Source: Planococcus beigongshangi (lineage in GTDB: Bacteria > Bacillota > Bacilli > Bacillales_A > Planococcaceae). Taken from it: 64,000 nucleotides of DNA. Made by a program: the position numbers and the translations under genes. This document shows, piece after piece, positions 17,543 to 25,308 of the stretch (the stretch's first letter is position 1; the number at the start of each line of letters is the position of its first letter). The stretch covers positions 88,633 through 152,632 of the forward strand of contig NZ_JADHDU010000006.1 of assembly GCF_016820495.1 (NCBI RefSeq), in the 5' to 3' direction. The notes under the pieces were generated by a model. The model had not been told where the DNA came from. It did not search any database and worked only from the letters and a program-made list of their open reading frames with translations.

Positions 17543-18277
17543 ATGGTTAATGACAATAAGAAGGTCGGCATCGCTGTCTTGCTGTTGCTCAGCGGACTGG
17601 CGATTGCCGGAGCCTTCAGCATTCTTTTTGCCGAGCTGGCAGATGAAGTGATGAGCCAGGAGTTTGGATTATTCGACAATTTCATCATCCGGCTGGTAAT
17701 GGTGAATCAAAGTGAAACGATGGACGTCATCATGTTTCTTATCACAGAAACAGGTTCGGTCTGGTTTCTGGCATCAATGACCGTGATCGGGGTAGCATGG
17801 CTCTGGTTCAAGTCAAAAGACCGGTGGAGTGCCTTGTTTTTTGCCATCACGGTGGCAGGTGGCGGATTATTGAACAGCGCACTGAAAAACTTATACGGGA
17901 GGGAGCGGCCATCGATCAATGAAGCGATTGACGCAACCGGCTACAGTTTTCCCAGCGGCCATTCGATGGGGGCAATCACGTTGTATGGATTTTTGATTTT
18001 CCTGGTCATCCGGGGCCATCAGAAAGAATGGGTCAAGTGGACAATTTCGATCAGCCTAGCCGTATTGGTGCTGCTCATCGGCGGCAGCCGCGTCTACTTG
18101 GGTGCCCATTATCCAAGTGATGTCGTGGCAGGCTTTATCGGCGGTCTGGTTTGGCTGCTGCTTTGCATCATCGCCCTCGAATGGATCAATTGGCAAACCG
18201 GAAACGGCATAAAACCGGTAAAAGGCATCCGGAACCTGCTGCGTTCCGGACTGCGCCTGACGCGGAAATCAGCATAG
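17543..18277 (+). CDS. PAP2-family membrane phosphatase
   Basis: A 244-residue protein with about six membrane helices. The three PAP2 motifs are complete: K-N-L-Y-G-R-E-R-P near residue 115, P-S-G-H-S near 137, and S-R-V-Y-L-G-A-H-Y-P-S-D near 182, with the His and Asp of the catalytic set. The family removes phosphate from lipid phosphates such as phosphatidic acid, phosphatidylglycerol phosphate or undecaprenyl pyrophosphate on the outer face of the membrane; which one cannot be read here. GGGGAG lies eight nt before the ATG. The C-terminal tail is basic and cytoplasmic. Confidence 0.88.
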   Translation: MVNDNKKVGIAVLLLLSGLAIAGAFSILFAELADEVMSQEFGLFDNFIIRLVMVNQSETMDVIMFLITETGSVWFLASMTVIGVAWLWFKSKDRWSALFFAITVAGGGLLNSALKNLYGRERPSINEAIDATGYSFPSGHSMGAITLYGFLIFLVIRGHQKEWVKWTISISLAVLVLLIGGSRVYLGAHYPSDVVAGFIGGLVWLLLCIIALEWINWQTGNGIKPVKGIRNLLRSGLRLTRKSA

Positions 18278-18327
18278 AGAATGCGGCAGTCATCATGACA
18301 AAACTTTCATAAATGGAGGCATTTACT

Positions 18328-19197
18328 ATGGACATTGAAAAATACCGTGTAAAATCAGATCGGCCGATCCAATTGGCTGATTTCAATACATCCGATGATA
18401 CTAAACCTGATGAAAAAGAGCTTGAAGAAAAACTTCTGCCGGAAGCGGTCCGGACCTTAAAGGATCTTCACCTGAAATTGAATGCCGAAGAAGAAAAGGG
18501 CATATTGGTAGTCCTGCAAGCCATGGATGCGGCAGGTAAGGATGAAGCGATTTCCTATATTTTCTCGAATCTGAATGCGCAGGGAATGAAGGTTTTGACG
18601 CTCGGGAAACCGACGGATCGGGAATTGAGCCACGATTACCTCTGGCGGATCCATGATGGTTTGCCGGCGAGAGGGGAAATCGGCATATTGAACCGTTCCC
18701 ATTATGAGGAAGTCATCGCTCCGCGTGTCCACGATATTCTGGGGGACGAACCCTTGCCGGAAGAATTGATCGATGAAGAAATCTGGGAAACCCGTTTCCG
18801 GCAAATCAATGATTTTGAACGGTATTTAAGTGAGAATGGATTCCCGGTCGTTAAGTTTTTCTTCAACGTATCAAAAGAAGAGCAACGGAAACGGCTATTG
18901 GAGCGGATGAAAGACCCGCAGAAAAACTGGGAGTTTTCTTTCAGTGATGTCGAAGAACGCGAGCATTGGGAGGATTATCAGAAAGTCTTCGAAGAAATGT
19001 TGAACGGCACATCAACTGATCATGCGCCTTGGTATATTCTGCCGGCAGATGATGAGCAATATTCCCGCTATATCATTTCAGAAGTCATGAATGGATTATT
19101 GAAAGAGCTGGATCCGCAATTTCCAGTCATCAGTGAAGAAGAACTAGGGAAACTGCAGGAGTATATCCAAAAGCTCGAGAACGAAGGAAAAGAATAA
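18328..19197 (+). CDS. PPK2-family polyphosphate kinase
   Basis: A 289-residue cytoplasmic enzyme that uses polyphosphate to phosphorylate nucleotides (or makes polyphosphate in reverse). The P-loop is Q-A-M-D-A-A-G-K-D with Lys71; the lid/Walker-B region has G-I-L-N-R-S-H-Y-E-E near 130, and R-L-L-E-R-M-K-D-P-Q-K-N-W-E-F near 190 is the conserved PPK2 segment. Whether it prefers AMP, ADP or GDP cannot be decided by eye. The ATG eight nt after ATGGAGG is chosen; that same ATG of the ribosome site begins a longer but unsupported frame. A strong terminator follows. Confidence 0.9.
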   Translation: MDIEKYRVKSDRPIQLADFNTSDDTKPDEKELEEKLLPEAVRTLKDLHLKLNAEEEKGILVVLQAMDAAGKDEAISYIFSNLNAQGMKVLTLGKPTDRELSHDYLWRIHDGLPARGEIGILNRSHYEEVIAPRVHDILGDEPLPEELIDEEIWETRFRQINDFERYLSENGFPVVKFFFNVSKEEQRKRLLERMKDPQKNWEFSFSDVEEREHWEDYQKVFEEMLNGTSTDHAPWYILPADDEQYSRYIISEVMNGLLKELDPQFPVISEEELGKLQEYIQKLENEGKE

Positions 19198-19233
19198 AAC
19201 AAAGAGTTGCCGGCTGTAAGAATACTGCATCAG

Positions 19234-19266
19234 AAAAGCTGCCGGAAACATTATCCGGCAGCTTTT
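19234..19266 (+). terminator. Intrinsic terminator
   Basis: Thirteen-pair stem AAAAGCTGCCGGA/TCCGGCAGCTTTT after the PPK2 gene. Confidence 0.85.
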
Positions 19267-19303
19267 CCTCTATCTTATATCGTGGATTGATAGCGCTTTT
19301 GTG

Positions 19304-19390
19304 CTAGAAGAACAGAAGATTGAGCAGGATGGTCAAAATGACCGACAGAACAATGGATATAAGTAAACTTCCCATACATGATATGCGCAT
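19304..19390 (-). CDS. Small hydrophobic membrane peptide (28 aa)
   Basis: A very short open frame: MRISCMGSLL at the N-terminus, then an almost uninterrupted run of I/L/V/S/T and a final L-L-F-F. It has a proper ribosome site (AAAGGTGG, 7 nt spacing), a positive N-terminus and one membrane helix of about 20 residues. It sits in the gap between PPK2 and YitT and faces away from both. Peptides of this kind include membrane regulators, type I toxins and small conserved proteins of Bacilli; I cannot assign it. No antisense RNA is evident from the sequence alone. Confidence 0.5.
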   Translation of the reverse strand: MRISCMGSLLISIVLSVILTILLNLLFF

Positions 19391-19535
19391 TTGATTTCCA
19401 CCTTTATGGAGCGTTAGTACCCATCCTTACTCATATTGGGCGAAAGATTAAACAATGAAGAAGGCTTTGATGTTTCAAACTTTTAAGGAGGGATTCCGAA
19501 GGATTTAAACGATCTCATGAAACCGAACATAAAAC

Positions 19536-19565
19536 TTGCATTCGCAGCTGCCAATCGACTATAAT
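19536..19565 (+). promoter_or_regulatory. Sigma-A-like promoter in the YitT leader
   Basis: TTGCAT, 18 nt, TATAAT. The predicted transcript would start near 19572, about 110 nt before the YitT start codon. Confidence 0.55.
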
Positions 19566-19612
19566 TTGAAACATTGTGCCCTGAATAACAGGTAAGATCT
19601 ATTTGCTTTCAA

Positions 19613-19645
19613 AAGGCCGGATGCATCTGCGCGGCTTTTTTTATT
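19613..19645 (+). terminator. Intrinsic terminator inside the YitT leader
   Basis: AAGGCCG pairs with CGGCTTT (one G-T pair) followed by seven T, 37 nt before the YitT start. It suggests attenuation or a short leader RNA. Confidence 0.55.
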
Positions 19646-19681
19646 TTGGCCCGGAATTCTATTTGGAAATGAGGTATTATA

Positions 19682-20527
19682 ATGGATAAAATTTATAGCT
19701 GGCTGATAATTTTTGCCGGATCTTTACTGCTCGGTTTTGCATTCAATATGTTTTTGCTTCCGCATGAAATCCTGTCAGGCGGGGTGACGGGGATCGCCAT
19801 GATCTTCAGTCTCATGACACCCATCAATGCGGGTGTCTGGCTGTTCGTCCTGAACATCCCGATTCTGATCATCGGCTGGATGAAACTCGGAAAAATGTTT
19901 ATCGCCAACAGCATTTTTTCAGTAGCTGTCACATCGGTTTCCATGCTCTACATCCCTGTTATCAAAGTGACGGAAGATGCATTATTATCTTCCGTTTTCG
20001 GAGGGGTGCTAGTCGGCATCGGTGTCGGTTTCATCATCCGCTTCTACGGTTCGACAGGTGGCTTTGATGTAGTCGGCCTGCTGCTCACGATGAAGCGCGA
20101 TATCCCACTCGGTTTTCTGGTGTTTGTACTGAACAGTATGGTGGTATTCGTTTCCGGCTTTATCTTCAACTGGGAACTGGCGATGTATACGATGGCTTCC
20201 ATCTATATCACTGGTCTTGTTGTTGACCGGATCCATACGCGCCATATCAAGCTCAGCCTGATGGTGGTGACCGGCAAAGGCGATGAAGTCAAACAGCAAT
20301 TGCTTGAAAACCTTTACCGCGGAATTACGGTGACGGATGGGGAAGGCGCCTATTCAGGCAATAAAGTCAAAGTGCTGTATACGGTCATTTCGCGTTATGA
20401 ACTGGCATTTGTCCGCCCGCTGATCAAAACGATCGATCCGAATGCGTTCGTCAGCATCAGTGAAACGATGGAAGTCATGGGGAATTTCCGCAAAGATGAT
20501 AATTTCAAAAAAACTCCGGTGGCATAA
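19682..20527 (+). CDS. YitT-family membrane protein with C-terminal DUF2179 domain
   Basis: A 281-residue protein with about five or six membrane helices (to about residue 185) and a cytoplasmic ferredoxin-like C-terminal domain of about 80 residues (R-G-I-T-V-T-D-G-E-G-A-Y-S-G near 215, then V-L-Y-T-V-I-S-R-Y-E-L). The helix region contains P-H-E-I-L-S-G-G-V-T-G-I, a YitT-family hallmark. The transport or other function of the family is not established. The ribosome site GAGG is about ten nt upstream. The gene is preceded by a promoter and an early terminator that could control it. Confidence 0.87.
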   Translation: MDKIYSWLIIFAGSLLLGFAFNMFLLPHEILSGGVTGIAMIFSLMTPINAGVWLFVLNIPILIIGWMKLGKMFIANSIFSVAVTSVSMLYIPVIKVTEDALLSSVFGGVLVGIGVGFIIRFYGSTGGFDVVGLLLTMKRDIPLGFLVFVLNSMVVFVSGFIFNWELAMYTMASIYITGLVVDRIHTRHIKLSLMVVTGKGDEVKQQLLENLYRGITVTDGEGAYSGNKVKVLYTVISRYELAFVRPLIKTIDPNAFVSISETMEVMGNFRKDDNFKKTPVA

Positions 20528-20535
20528 CCGGACGA

Positions 20536-20571
20536 AGCCGTTTCTCTTTCATAGGAGAAACGGCTTTTTTT
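20536..20571 (+). terminator. Intrinsic terminator
   Basis: Eleven-pair stem AGCCGTTTCTC/GAGAAACGGCT followed by seven T. Confidence 0.87.
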
Positions 20572-20689
20572 AACACCTGATATAGTCAGGAAGAAAATCA
20601 TATTCCATTTTATTGAAAAATTGGTATACTGTACTTATCGAATGAAACGGGTCATGGCTTAAGTGGAAAGGGACGGGGGATGGGCTGAT

Positions 20690-20971
20690 ATGGTGGAATT
20701 CATAATGGAAATGGGTGTCCATGTAACATCATATTTCTTTACATCAAGAAAAAGGCTGGAACAGAACATCAGGACGCTGAAAAAAGAGCCCTGGTTTGCG
20801 GAACTGGAAGATGACTTCCGCTATAATCATATGATCTGGAACAACCGCAAAGTGATGCGATATCTGGCATTGAACAACACCGTCGATAAGCTCATCAAGG
20901 ATGATAATGAAAAGGCCAGGTTCAAAAAACTTCTCGTCTATGAACATGTAAAATTCATCACTGGACCCTAA
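20690..20971 (+). CDS. Small hypothetical protein
   Basis: A 93-residue soluble, charged and mostly helical protein that I do not recognise. It has many Lys/Arg/Asp/Glu, two Trp, and no membrane helix or signal peptide. The second half (N-T-V-D-K-L-I-K-D-D-N-E-K-A-R-F-K) looks like an amphipathic helix pair. An ATG nine nt after GGGGGA is taken as start; a longer frame upstream lacks a ribosome site. It is a single-gene unit with its own bidirectional terminator. Confidence 0.6.
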   Translation: MVEFIMEMGVHVTSYFFTSRKRLEQNIRTLKKEPWFAELEDDFRYNHMIWNNRKVMRYLALNNTVDKLIKDDNEKARFKKLLVYEHVKFITGP

Positions 20972-20975
20972 CGGC

Positions 20976-21010
20976 AAAACGCCGAAACCTTATGCAGGTT
21001 TCGGCGTTTT
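20976..21010. terminator. Bidirectional terminator
   Basis: Fifteen-pair stem AAAACGCCGAAACCT/AGGTTTCGGCGTTTT between the small protein gene and convergent cysK. Confidence 0.9.
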
Positions 21011-21025
21011 TTCTTGGGATCAGCC

Positions 21026-21943
21026 TCAATCGAAGAGATTCATGCTCAGGTAACGTTCACCGGTATCAGGCGCTATGCACAGAACTTTTTTTCCAGTACC
21101 AAGCCGCTTGGCGATCTCGATGGCAGCATAGATCGTGGCACCGGCAGAAGGACCGACAAAAATTCCTTCTTCCCGCGCTGCCCTGCGGAAGATGTCGATA
21201 GCGTCTTCATCTTCGATGGCGAAGATTTCATCATAGATTCCGGTATTTAGGATATCCGGAATAAAGCCGGGGCTAGTGCCGACCAATTTGTGCTTGCCGG
21301 GTTTGCCGCCCGATAATACAGGTGAGCCTTTCGGTTCCACGACTGCTATGAACAGTTCAGGTAGCATTTCCTTCAACGCTTCGCCCGTTCCTGTAATCGT
21401 GCCGCCGGTTCCAGCTGAAGCGACAAATGCATCGAGGCTGCCCGCCATCTGCTCAAAAATTTCCACGGCAGTCGTAGTGCGGTGGATATCGGGATTGGAA
21501 GCATTCTCAAACTGCTGCGGTATAAAGCTGTTCGGAATTTCGGCTTTCAGCTCCAATGCTTTTTTAATAGCTCCTGGCATCTTTTCGTGATCTGGCGTCA
21601 GGACCACTTCTGCTCCGAATGCTTTCAATAAATTGATGCGTTCTTTCGTGGCATTGTCAGGCAGCACGAGTATCGCCCGGTAACCTTTTGCAGCTGCAAC
21701 CATAGCCAGTCCGATGCCGGTATTTCCGCTTGTCGGCTCAATGATGGTTGCGCCTTCTCCAATGATTCCTTGTTCTTCAGCCATATGGATCATATTGAAA
21801 GCTGCACGGTCCTTGACGCTTTTTGATGGATTGAACATTTCCAGTTTTACATATACATCGGCGGCACCTTCCGGAACGATGCGATTCAGTTTCACGACGG
21901 GTGTGTCACCGATTAATTCTAAGATATTCTCTGCAGGTTTCAT
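21026..21943 (-). CDS. cysK: Cysteine synthase A (O-acetylserine sulfhydrylase)
   Basis: A 305-residue PLP enzyme that makes cysteine from O-acetylserine and sulfide. The PLP lysine is Lys44 in P-S-K-S-V-K-D-R; T-S-G-N-T-G-I-G near 70 binds the substrate carboxylate; G-T-G-G-T-I-T-G-T-G near 178 holds the PLP phosphate; and G-P-S-A-G-A near 268 completes the site. The length is normal for CysK and too short for cystathionine beta-synthase. A TTG four codons upstream overlaps the AAAGG ribosome site, so the ATG is preferred. A CysM-type preference for other sulfur donors cannot be excluded. The 237 nt upstream, shared with the divergent amidase gene, show no other gene. Confidence 0.93.
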   Translation of the reverse strand: MKPAENILELIGDTPVVKLNRIVPEGAADVYVKLEMFNPSKSVKDRAAFNMIHMAEEQGIIGEGATIIEPTSGNTGIGLAMVAAAKGYRAILVLPDNATKERINLLKAFGAEVVLTPDHEKMPGAIKKALELKAEIPNSFIPQQFENASNPDIHRTTTAVEIFEQMAGSLDAFVASAGTGGTITGTGEALKEMLPELFIAVVEPKGSPVLSGGKPGKHKLVGTSPGFIPDILNTGIYDEIFAIEDEDAIDIFRRAAREEGIFVGPSAGATIYAAIEIAKRLGTGKKVLCIAPDTGERYLSMNLFD

Positions 21944-22180
21944 GATTGATAACAACCTTTCATAATGGATGGTATATAATTACCTGAAATAAGTGTAGTA
22001 CACCTGGAGAGGGAACGACAAATCAGAACGCTTTTAAAAGTCCGTATAAGAACCAGCTAAAATGTTGAAGTAATAAGTCCTATTATTTTTTGTTTTTATC
22101 ATGACCTTTGATTAATCAATATACCTTTATTTGTTAATCAGTAGTATACTTAATTCAATAAATGAATCGGAGGCGTTTGA

Positions 22181-23617
22181 ATGCTTATCACTCCTGAGAT
22201 AGTTGATGCAGCAGTTCTTGACATGGATGCTTTGGAATTGGCGCAGTGGATCCGTGAGAAGAAAATCTCTTCCAGGAAAGCTGTGGAAATTTATATCGCC
22301 CATCTGAATGAAATAAATCCTTCTTTGAATTGTCTGGTGGAGAACCGTTTCGAAGAAGCACTGATGGAAGCGGATCGGGCGGACCATCAGGTGGAGACAG
22401 GCCAAGCCACAGGTCTTCTGTCCGGGGTGCCCATCAGTATGAAAGAAGCTTTTGATGTCAAAGGAATGAAAACGACAGGCGGATTGCTCAAGAGAAAAGA
22501 TGCTGTCATGGACAAGGATGCTGAAGTTGTTCGAAGACTCCGCGCAGAAGGGGCCATCATCCTCGGGAAAAGCAATACGCCGGAATTGTGCTTTTGCCAG
22601 GAAACCGACAATAAATTATATGGCCGCACAAATAATCCCCACAATCTTATGCGGACTGCAGGCGGATCGAGTGGCGGTGAAGGCTCCTTGATCGCCGCTG
22701 GCGGAGCAGCTGCCGGGCTGGGTTCGGATATCGGAGGGTCGATCCGGTTTCCAAGCCATTTCAATGGGGTCGTCGGTTTTAAATCCGGCAAAGACCAAGT
22801 GTCCCAGGATGGAAGCTTTCCTGAAGTGAAAAACGATCTTCAGAACCGGATGCTCGGAATCGGACCGATGACGAAAAGTGTGAAAGACACAAGAGCCATC
22901 TACTCGATTATTGCAAAAAAACCGGTGCCAGCGAAAAAGCTTGACGAGTTTATATTGAATACCATTCCTGCCTCCCACTATCCTTTAACGGACGATACGC
23001 GTAAGCTCCTCGATGCCGTCGCACGGAAAATCGCATCGGCTTTTGAAAGTGAAGGGGAAATTCCTCCTTATTTTGATGATTCCGCAGGCATCTGGCAAGA
23101 GATCATGTCCATCGAAGGTTCAAGTGACGCCCGCAATGAAGTTTATGGAGAAAAATCCCTGAATTTATACAATTCATATTTAAAGGAGCGGCTGACAGGA
23201 AAATCCGAAGTGCATCGCTATTTGTCCTGGGCATTGATAGGGGCTTCGCTCTTCAGGCCATCCGGTAAGCGGCTGGTGAAAATGCGGGAATACTTGCATC
23301 ATGGCGATCATATCCTGGAGAATTATTTTAAAGGTCGGATTCTGATCATGCCGGTCTATCATAAGGCTGCACCTGAACATGGCACCGTTTACAGCGAGAT
23401 TTTCTCGATCCGGAAGACATTCAAACAATATTTGCCTTATGTTGCATATGCCAACACTTGGGGGCTGCCGGCACTCACGGTTCCATTAGGAACAGACGGG
23501 GAAGGCTTGCCGATCGGCATCCAATTGATCAGCAGGAACGGCAATGAGGAAGCGTTGTTCCAACTGGGCGAATGGCTGGAGAAGAATTTCGACTCTTATA
23601 AGCGTGCTGTCCTATAG
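22181..23617 (+). CDS. Amidase-signature family hydrolase
   Basis: A 478-residue enzyme that hydrolyses amide bonds. The Ser-cisSer-Lys triad is recognisable: Lys in I-S-M-K-E-A-F near residue 88, the glycine/serine loop G-G-S-S-G-G-E near 163, and the nucleophile region D-I-G-G-S-I-R near 185. The block after it reads F-K-S-G rather than the common F-K-P-T. It most resembles fatty-acid-amide-hydrolase-like or bacterial GatA-like stand-alone amidases; no gatB/gatC genes are near, so it is not the tRNA amidotransferase. The start follows TCGGAGG. No signal peptide, so probably cytoplasmic. Confidence 0.88.
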   Translation: MLITPEIVDAAVLDMDALELAQWIREKKISSRKAVEIYIAHLNEINPSLNCLVENRFEEALMEADRADHQVETGQATGLLSGVPISMKEAFDVKGMKTTGGLLKRKDAVMDKDAEVVRRLRAEGAIILGKSNTPELCFCQETDNKLYGRTNNPHNLMRTAGGSSGGEGSLIAAGGAAAGLGSDIGGSIRFPSHFNGVVGFKSGKDQVSQDGSFPEVKNDLQNRMLGIGPMTKSVKDTRAIYSIIAKKPVPAKKLDEFILNTIPASHYPLTDDTRKLLDAVARKIASAFESEGEIPPYFDDSAGIWQEIMSIEGSSDARNEVYGEKSLNLYNSYLKERLTGKSEVHRYLSWALIGASLFRPSGKRLVKMREYLHHGDHILENYFKGRILIMPVYHKAAPEHGTVYSEIFSIRKTFKQYLPYVAYANTWGLPALTVPLGTDGEGLPIGIQLISRNGNEEALFQLGEWLEKNFDSYKRAVL

Positions 23618-23627
23618 AAGAAACTGA

Positions 23628-23655
23628 AATCTGTCCCTGATCGGGGCAGATTTTT
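23628..23655 (+). terminator. Intrinsic terminator
   Basis: AATCTGTCCC pairs with GGGGCAGATT around TGATC, then TTT. Confidence 0.75.
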
Positions 23656-23715
23656 ATGTTTGAAGAGTGATTTCTTGTTCAGTTTCTGGGCAAATAAAAG
23701 AATAAAGAGTGAAAT

Positions 23716-23742
23716 GGGTATAAGTACCTAATTTTATATCCC
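23716..23742. promoter_or_regulatory. Imperfect inverted repeat upstream of the subtilisin gene
   Basis: GGGTATAA and TTATATCCC face each other across 10 nt (one unpaired base), about 150 nt before the protease start. It could be a regulator-binding site, perhaps of the nearby HTH-TPR protein; no second copy was found in the window. The rest of this 277-nt gap holds the amidase terminator and a GC-rich hairpin leader. Confidence 0.3.
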
Positions 23743-23894
23743 GATTCCTGTTAATTGCCAGTTTTCAACAGATTATTTCCCAATTACGGATACTCTAATT
23801 TTCTGATAACGTGTTAAGTGTGGCAGGGGTCGAGCGGGACGCCGCAACACCGGATTTATAGCCATAAATAATTCACGGGATAGGAGATTGATGT

Positions 23895-25163
23895 ATGAAG
23901 AGATCAGGAAAGATTTTCACAACAGCCATGTTGGCCATCACTTTAATGATGCCGGCAATGGGAGTCAGCGCAAACGACGGAGATTCGGTTGCAAAAAACG
24001 GCAATAACGAAAAATTCCGGGTTCTGGTTGAATCAAACAATGAGAAGAACCTAAGCAATGCCAAAGAACAATACGGAGTGCAATGGGACTTCGCCGGTGA
24101 AGGATTTACAACTGAAATGAATGAGAAACAATATAATGCACTGAAAAAGAATAAGAACCTCAATTTAGAAAAAGTGCCGGAACTTGAAATCGCTACGACT
24201 TCTTCGAAGCCTGAAGCGACTTACAATGCAATGGCAGCTTCCCAGTCGACACCATGGGGCATCAAGGCGATCTACAATAATAATACGCTTACCCGCACAA
24301 GCGGCGGCAGCGGGATCAATATTGCAGTTCTTGACACAGGCGTCAATATCAACCACCCGGATCTGCGCAATAATGTAGAACAGTGCAAAGACTTCACTGT
24401 CGGCACAACCTTCACAAATAACAGCTGTACAGATCGCCAGGGCCACGGGACGCATGTCGCGGGTTCAGCTCTAGCTGACGGAGGCACTGGAAATGGCGTT
24501 TACGGCGTTGCGCCGGATGCAGACTTATGGGCTTATAAAGTGCTTGGTGATAACGGTTCCGGTTATGCCGATGATATCGCGGCAGCTATTCGACACGCAG
24601 CTGATCAGGCTACTGCCCTTAATACAAAAGTTGTCATCAATATGTCTTTGGGGTCTTCAGGGGAAAGCAGCCTGATTACGAATGCAGTGAATTATGCATA
24701 CAATAAAGGCGTACTTGTCATTGCAGCTGCAGGTAACGAAGGGCCTTATCAAGGGTCGATCGGATATCCGGGTGCTTTGGTGAATGCGGTAGCGGTAGCA
24801 GCTCTTGAAAACAGAGTGCAAAACGGCACGTTACGAGTTGCAGATTTCTCGTCACGCGGCTATAGCCGTACAGACGGAGATTATGTAATCCAAAAAGGTG
24901 ACGTTGAAATTTCAGCACCTGGTGCGTCGATCTACTCCACTTGGTACAACGGAGGATATTCGACAATCAGCGGAACTTCAATGGCATCACCGCATGTAGC
25001 CGGCCTTGCGGCGAAAATCTGGGCGACATCTCCGTCAGCTTCGAACGTAGCTGTAAGAGGTGAACTGCAAAGACTTGCCAAGGCAAAAGATATTAAATCC
25101 GGTACAGGTGCAGGAACCGGCGATGACTATGCATCAGGTTTCGGATTTGCAACTGTACAATAA
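23895..25163 (+). CDS. Secreted S8 subtilisin-like serine protease
   Basis: A 422-residue extracellular protease. A Sec signal peptide (about 1-26, ending V-S-A) is followed by an inhibitor-like propeptide to about residue 115 and then the peptidase domain. The catalytic triad is Asp147 (A-V-L-D-T-G-V), His184 (G-H-G-T-H-V-A-G) and Ser362 (G-T-S-M-A-S-P-H), with oxyanion Asn281 (A-A-G-N-E-G). There are cysteines on each side of the Asp-His interval (Q-C-K-D, S-C-T-D), so a disulfide is possible. No cell-wall anchor is present. The ribosome site is TAGGAG. It lies directly upstream of an HTH-TPR regulator and a secreted propeptide gene, which suggests density-dependent control. Confidence 0.94.
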   Translation: MKRSGKIFTTAMLAITLMMPAMGVSANDGDSVAKNGNNEKFRVLVESNNEKNLSNAKEQYGVQWDFAGEGFTTEMNEKQYNALKKNKNLNLEKVPELEIATTSSKPEATYNAMAASQSTPWGIKAIYNNNTLTRTSGGSGINIAVLDTGVNINHPDLRNNVEQCKDFTVGTTFTNNSCTDRQGHGTHVAGSALADGGTGNGVYGVAPDADLWAYKVLGDNGSGYADDIAAAIRHAADQATALNTKVVINMSLGSSGESSLITNAVNYAYNKGVLVIAAAGNEGPYQGSIGYPGALVNAVAVAALENRVQNGTLRVADFSSRGYSRTDGDYVIQKGDVEISAPGASIYSTWYNGGYSTISGTSMASPHVAGLAAKIWATSPSASNVAVRGELQRLAKAKDIKSGTGAGTGDDYASGFGFATVQ

Positions 25164-25166
25164 ATG

Positions 25167-25189
25167 AAAACTTCATTCGGCGGGGTTTT
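25167..25189 (+). terminator. Weak intrinsic terminator after the protease
   Basis: AAAACTTC pairs with GGGGTTTT using two G-T pairs, loop ATTCGGC. Confidence 0.5.
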
Positions 25190-25236
25190 TCCCACTGGAT
25201 GTTGTCAGTTGTTAAAGGGCATTGAAACGATAAAGG

Positions 25237-25266
25237 CAGTTCCGGTGTTGCGCCGGGGCTGTTTTT
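25237..25266 (+). terminator. Second intrinsic terminator before the regulator
   Basis: CAGTTCCGG pairs with CCGGGGCTG (two G-T pairs) around TGTTGCG, then TTTTT. It separates the protease and regulator transcription units. Confidence 0.7.
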
Positions 25267-25308
25267 CTATGGTATTATTTACATATCGATGAAAAAAGGG
25301 TGAGGCTA

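Noticed and set aside
23821..23860. GGGACGC segment upstream of the subtilisin resembling part of a cyclic-di-GMP-I riboswitch
   Set aside because: Only a seven-base match; the other conserved GEMM parts and the receptor stem are missing.
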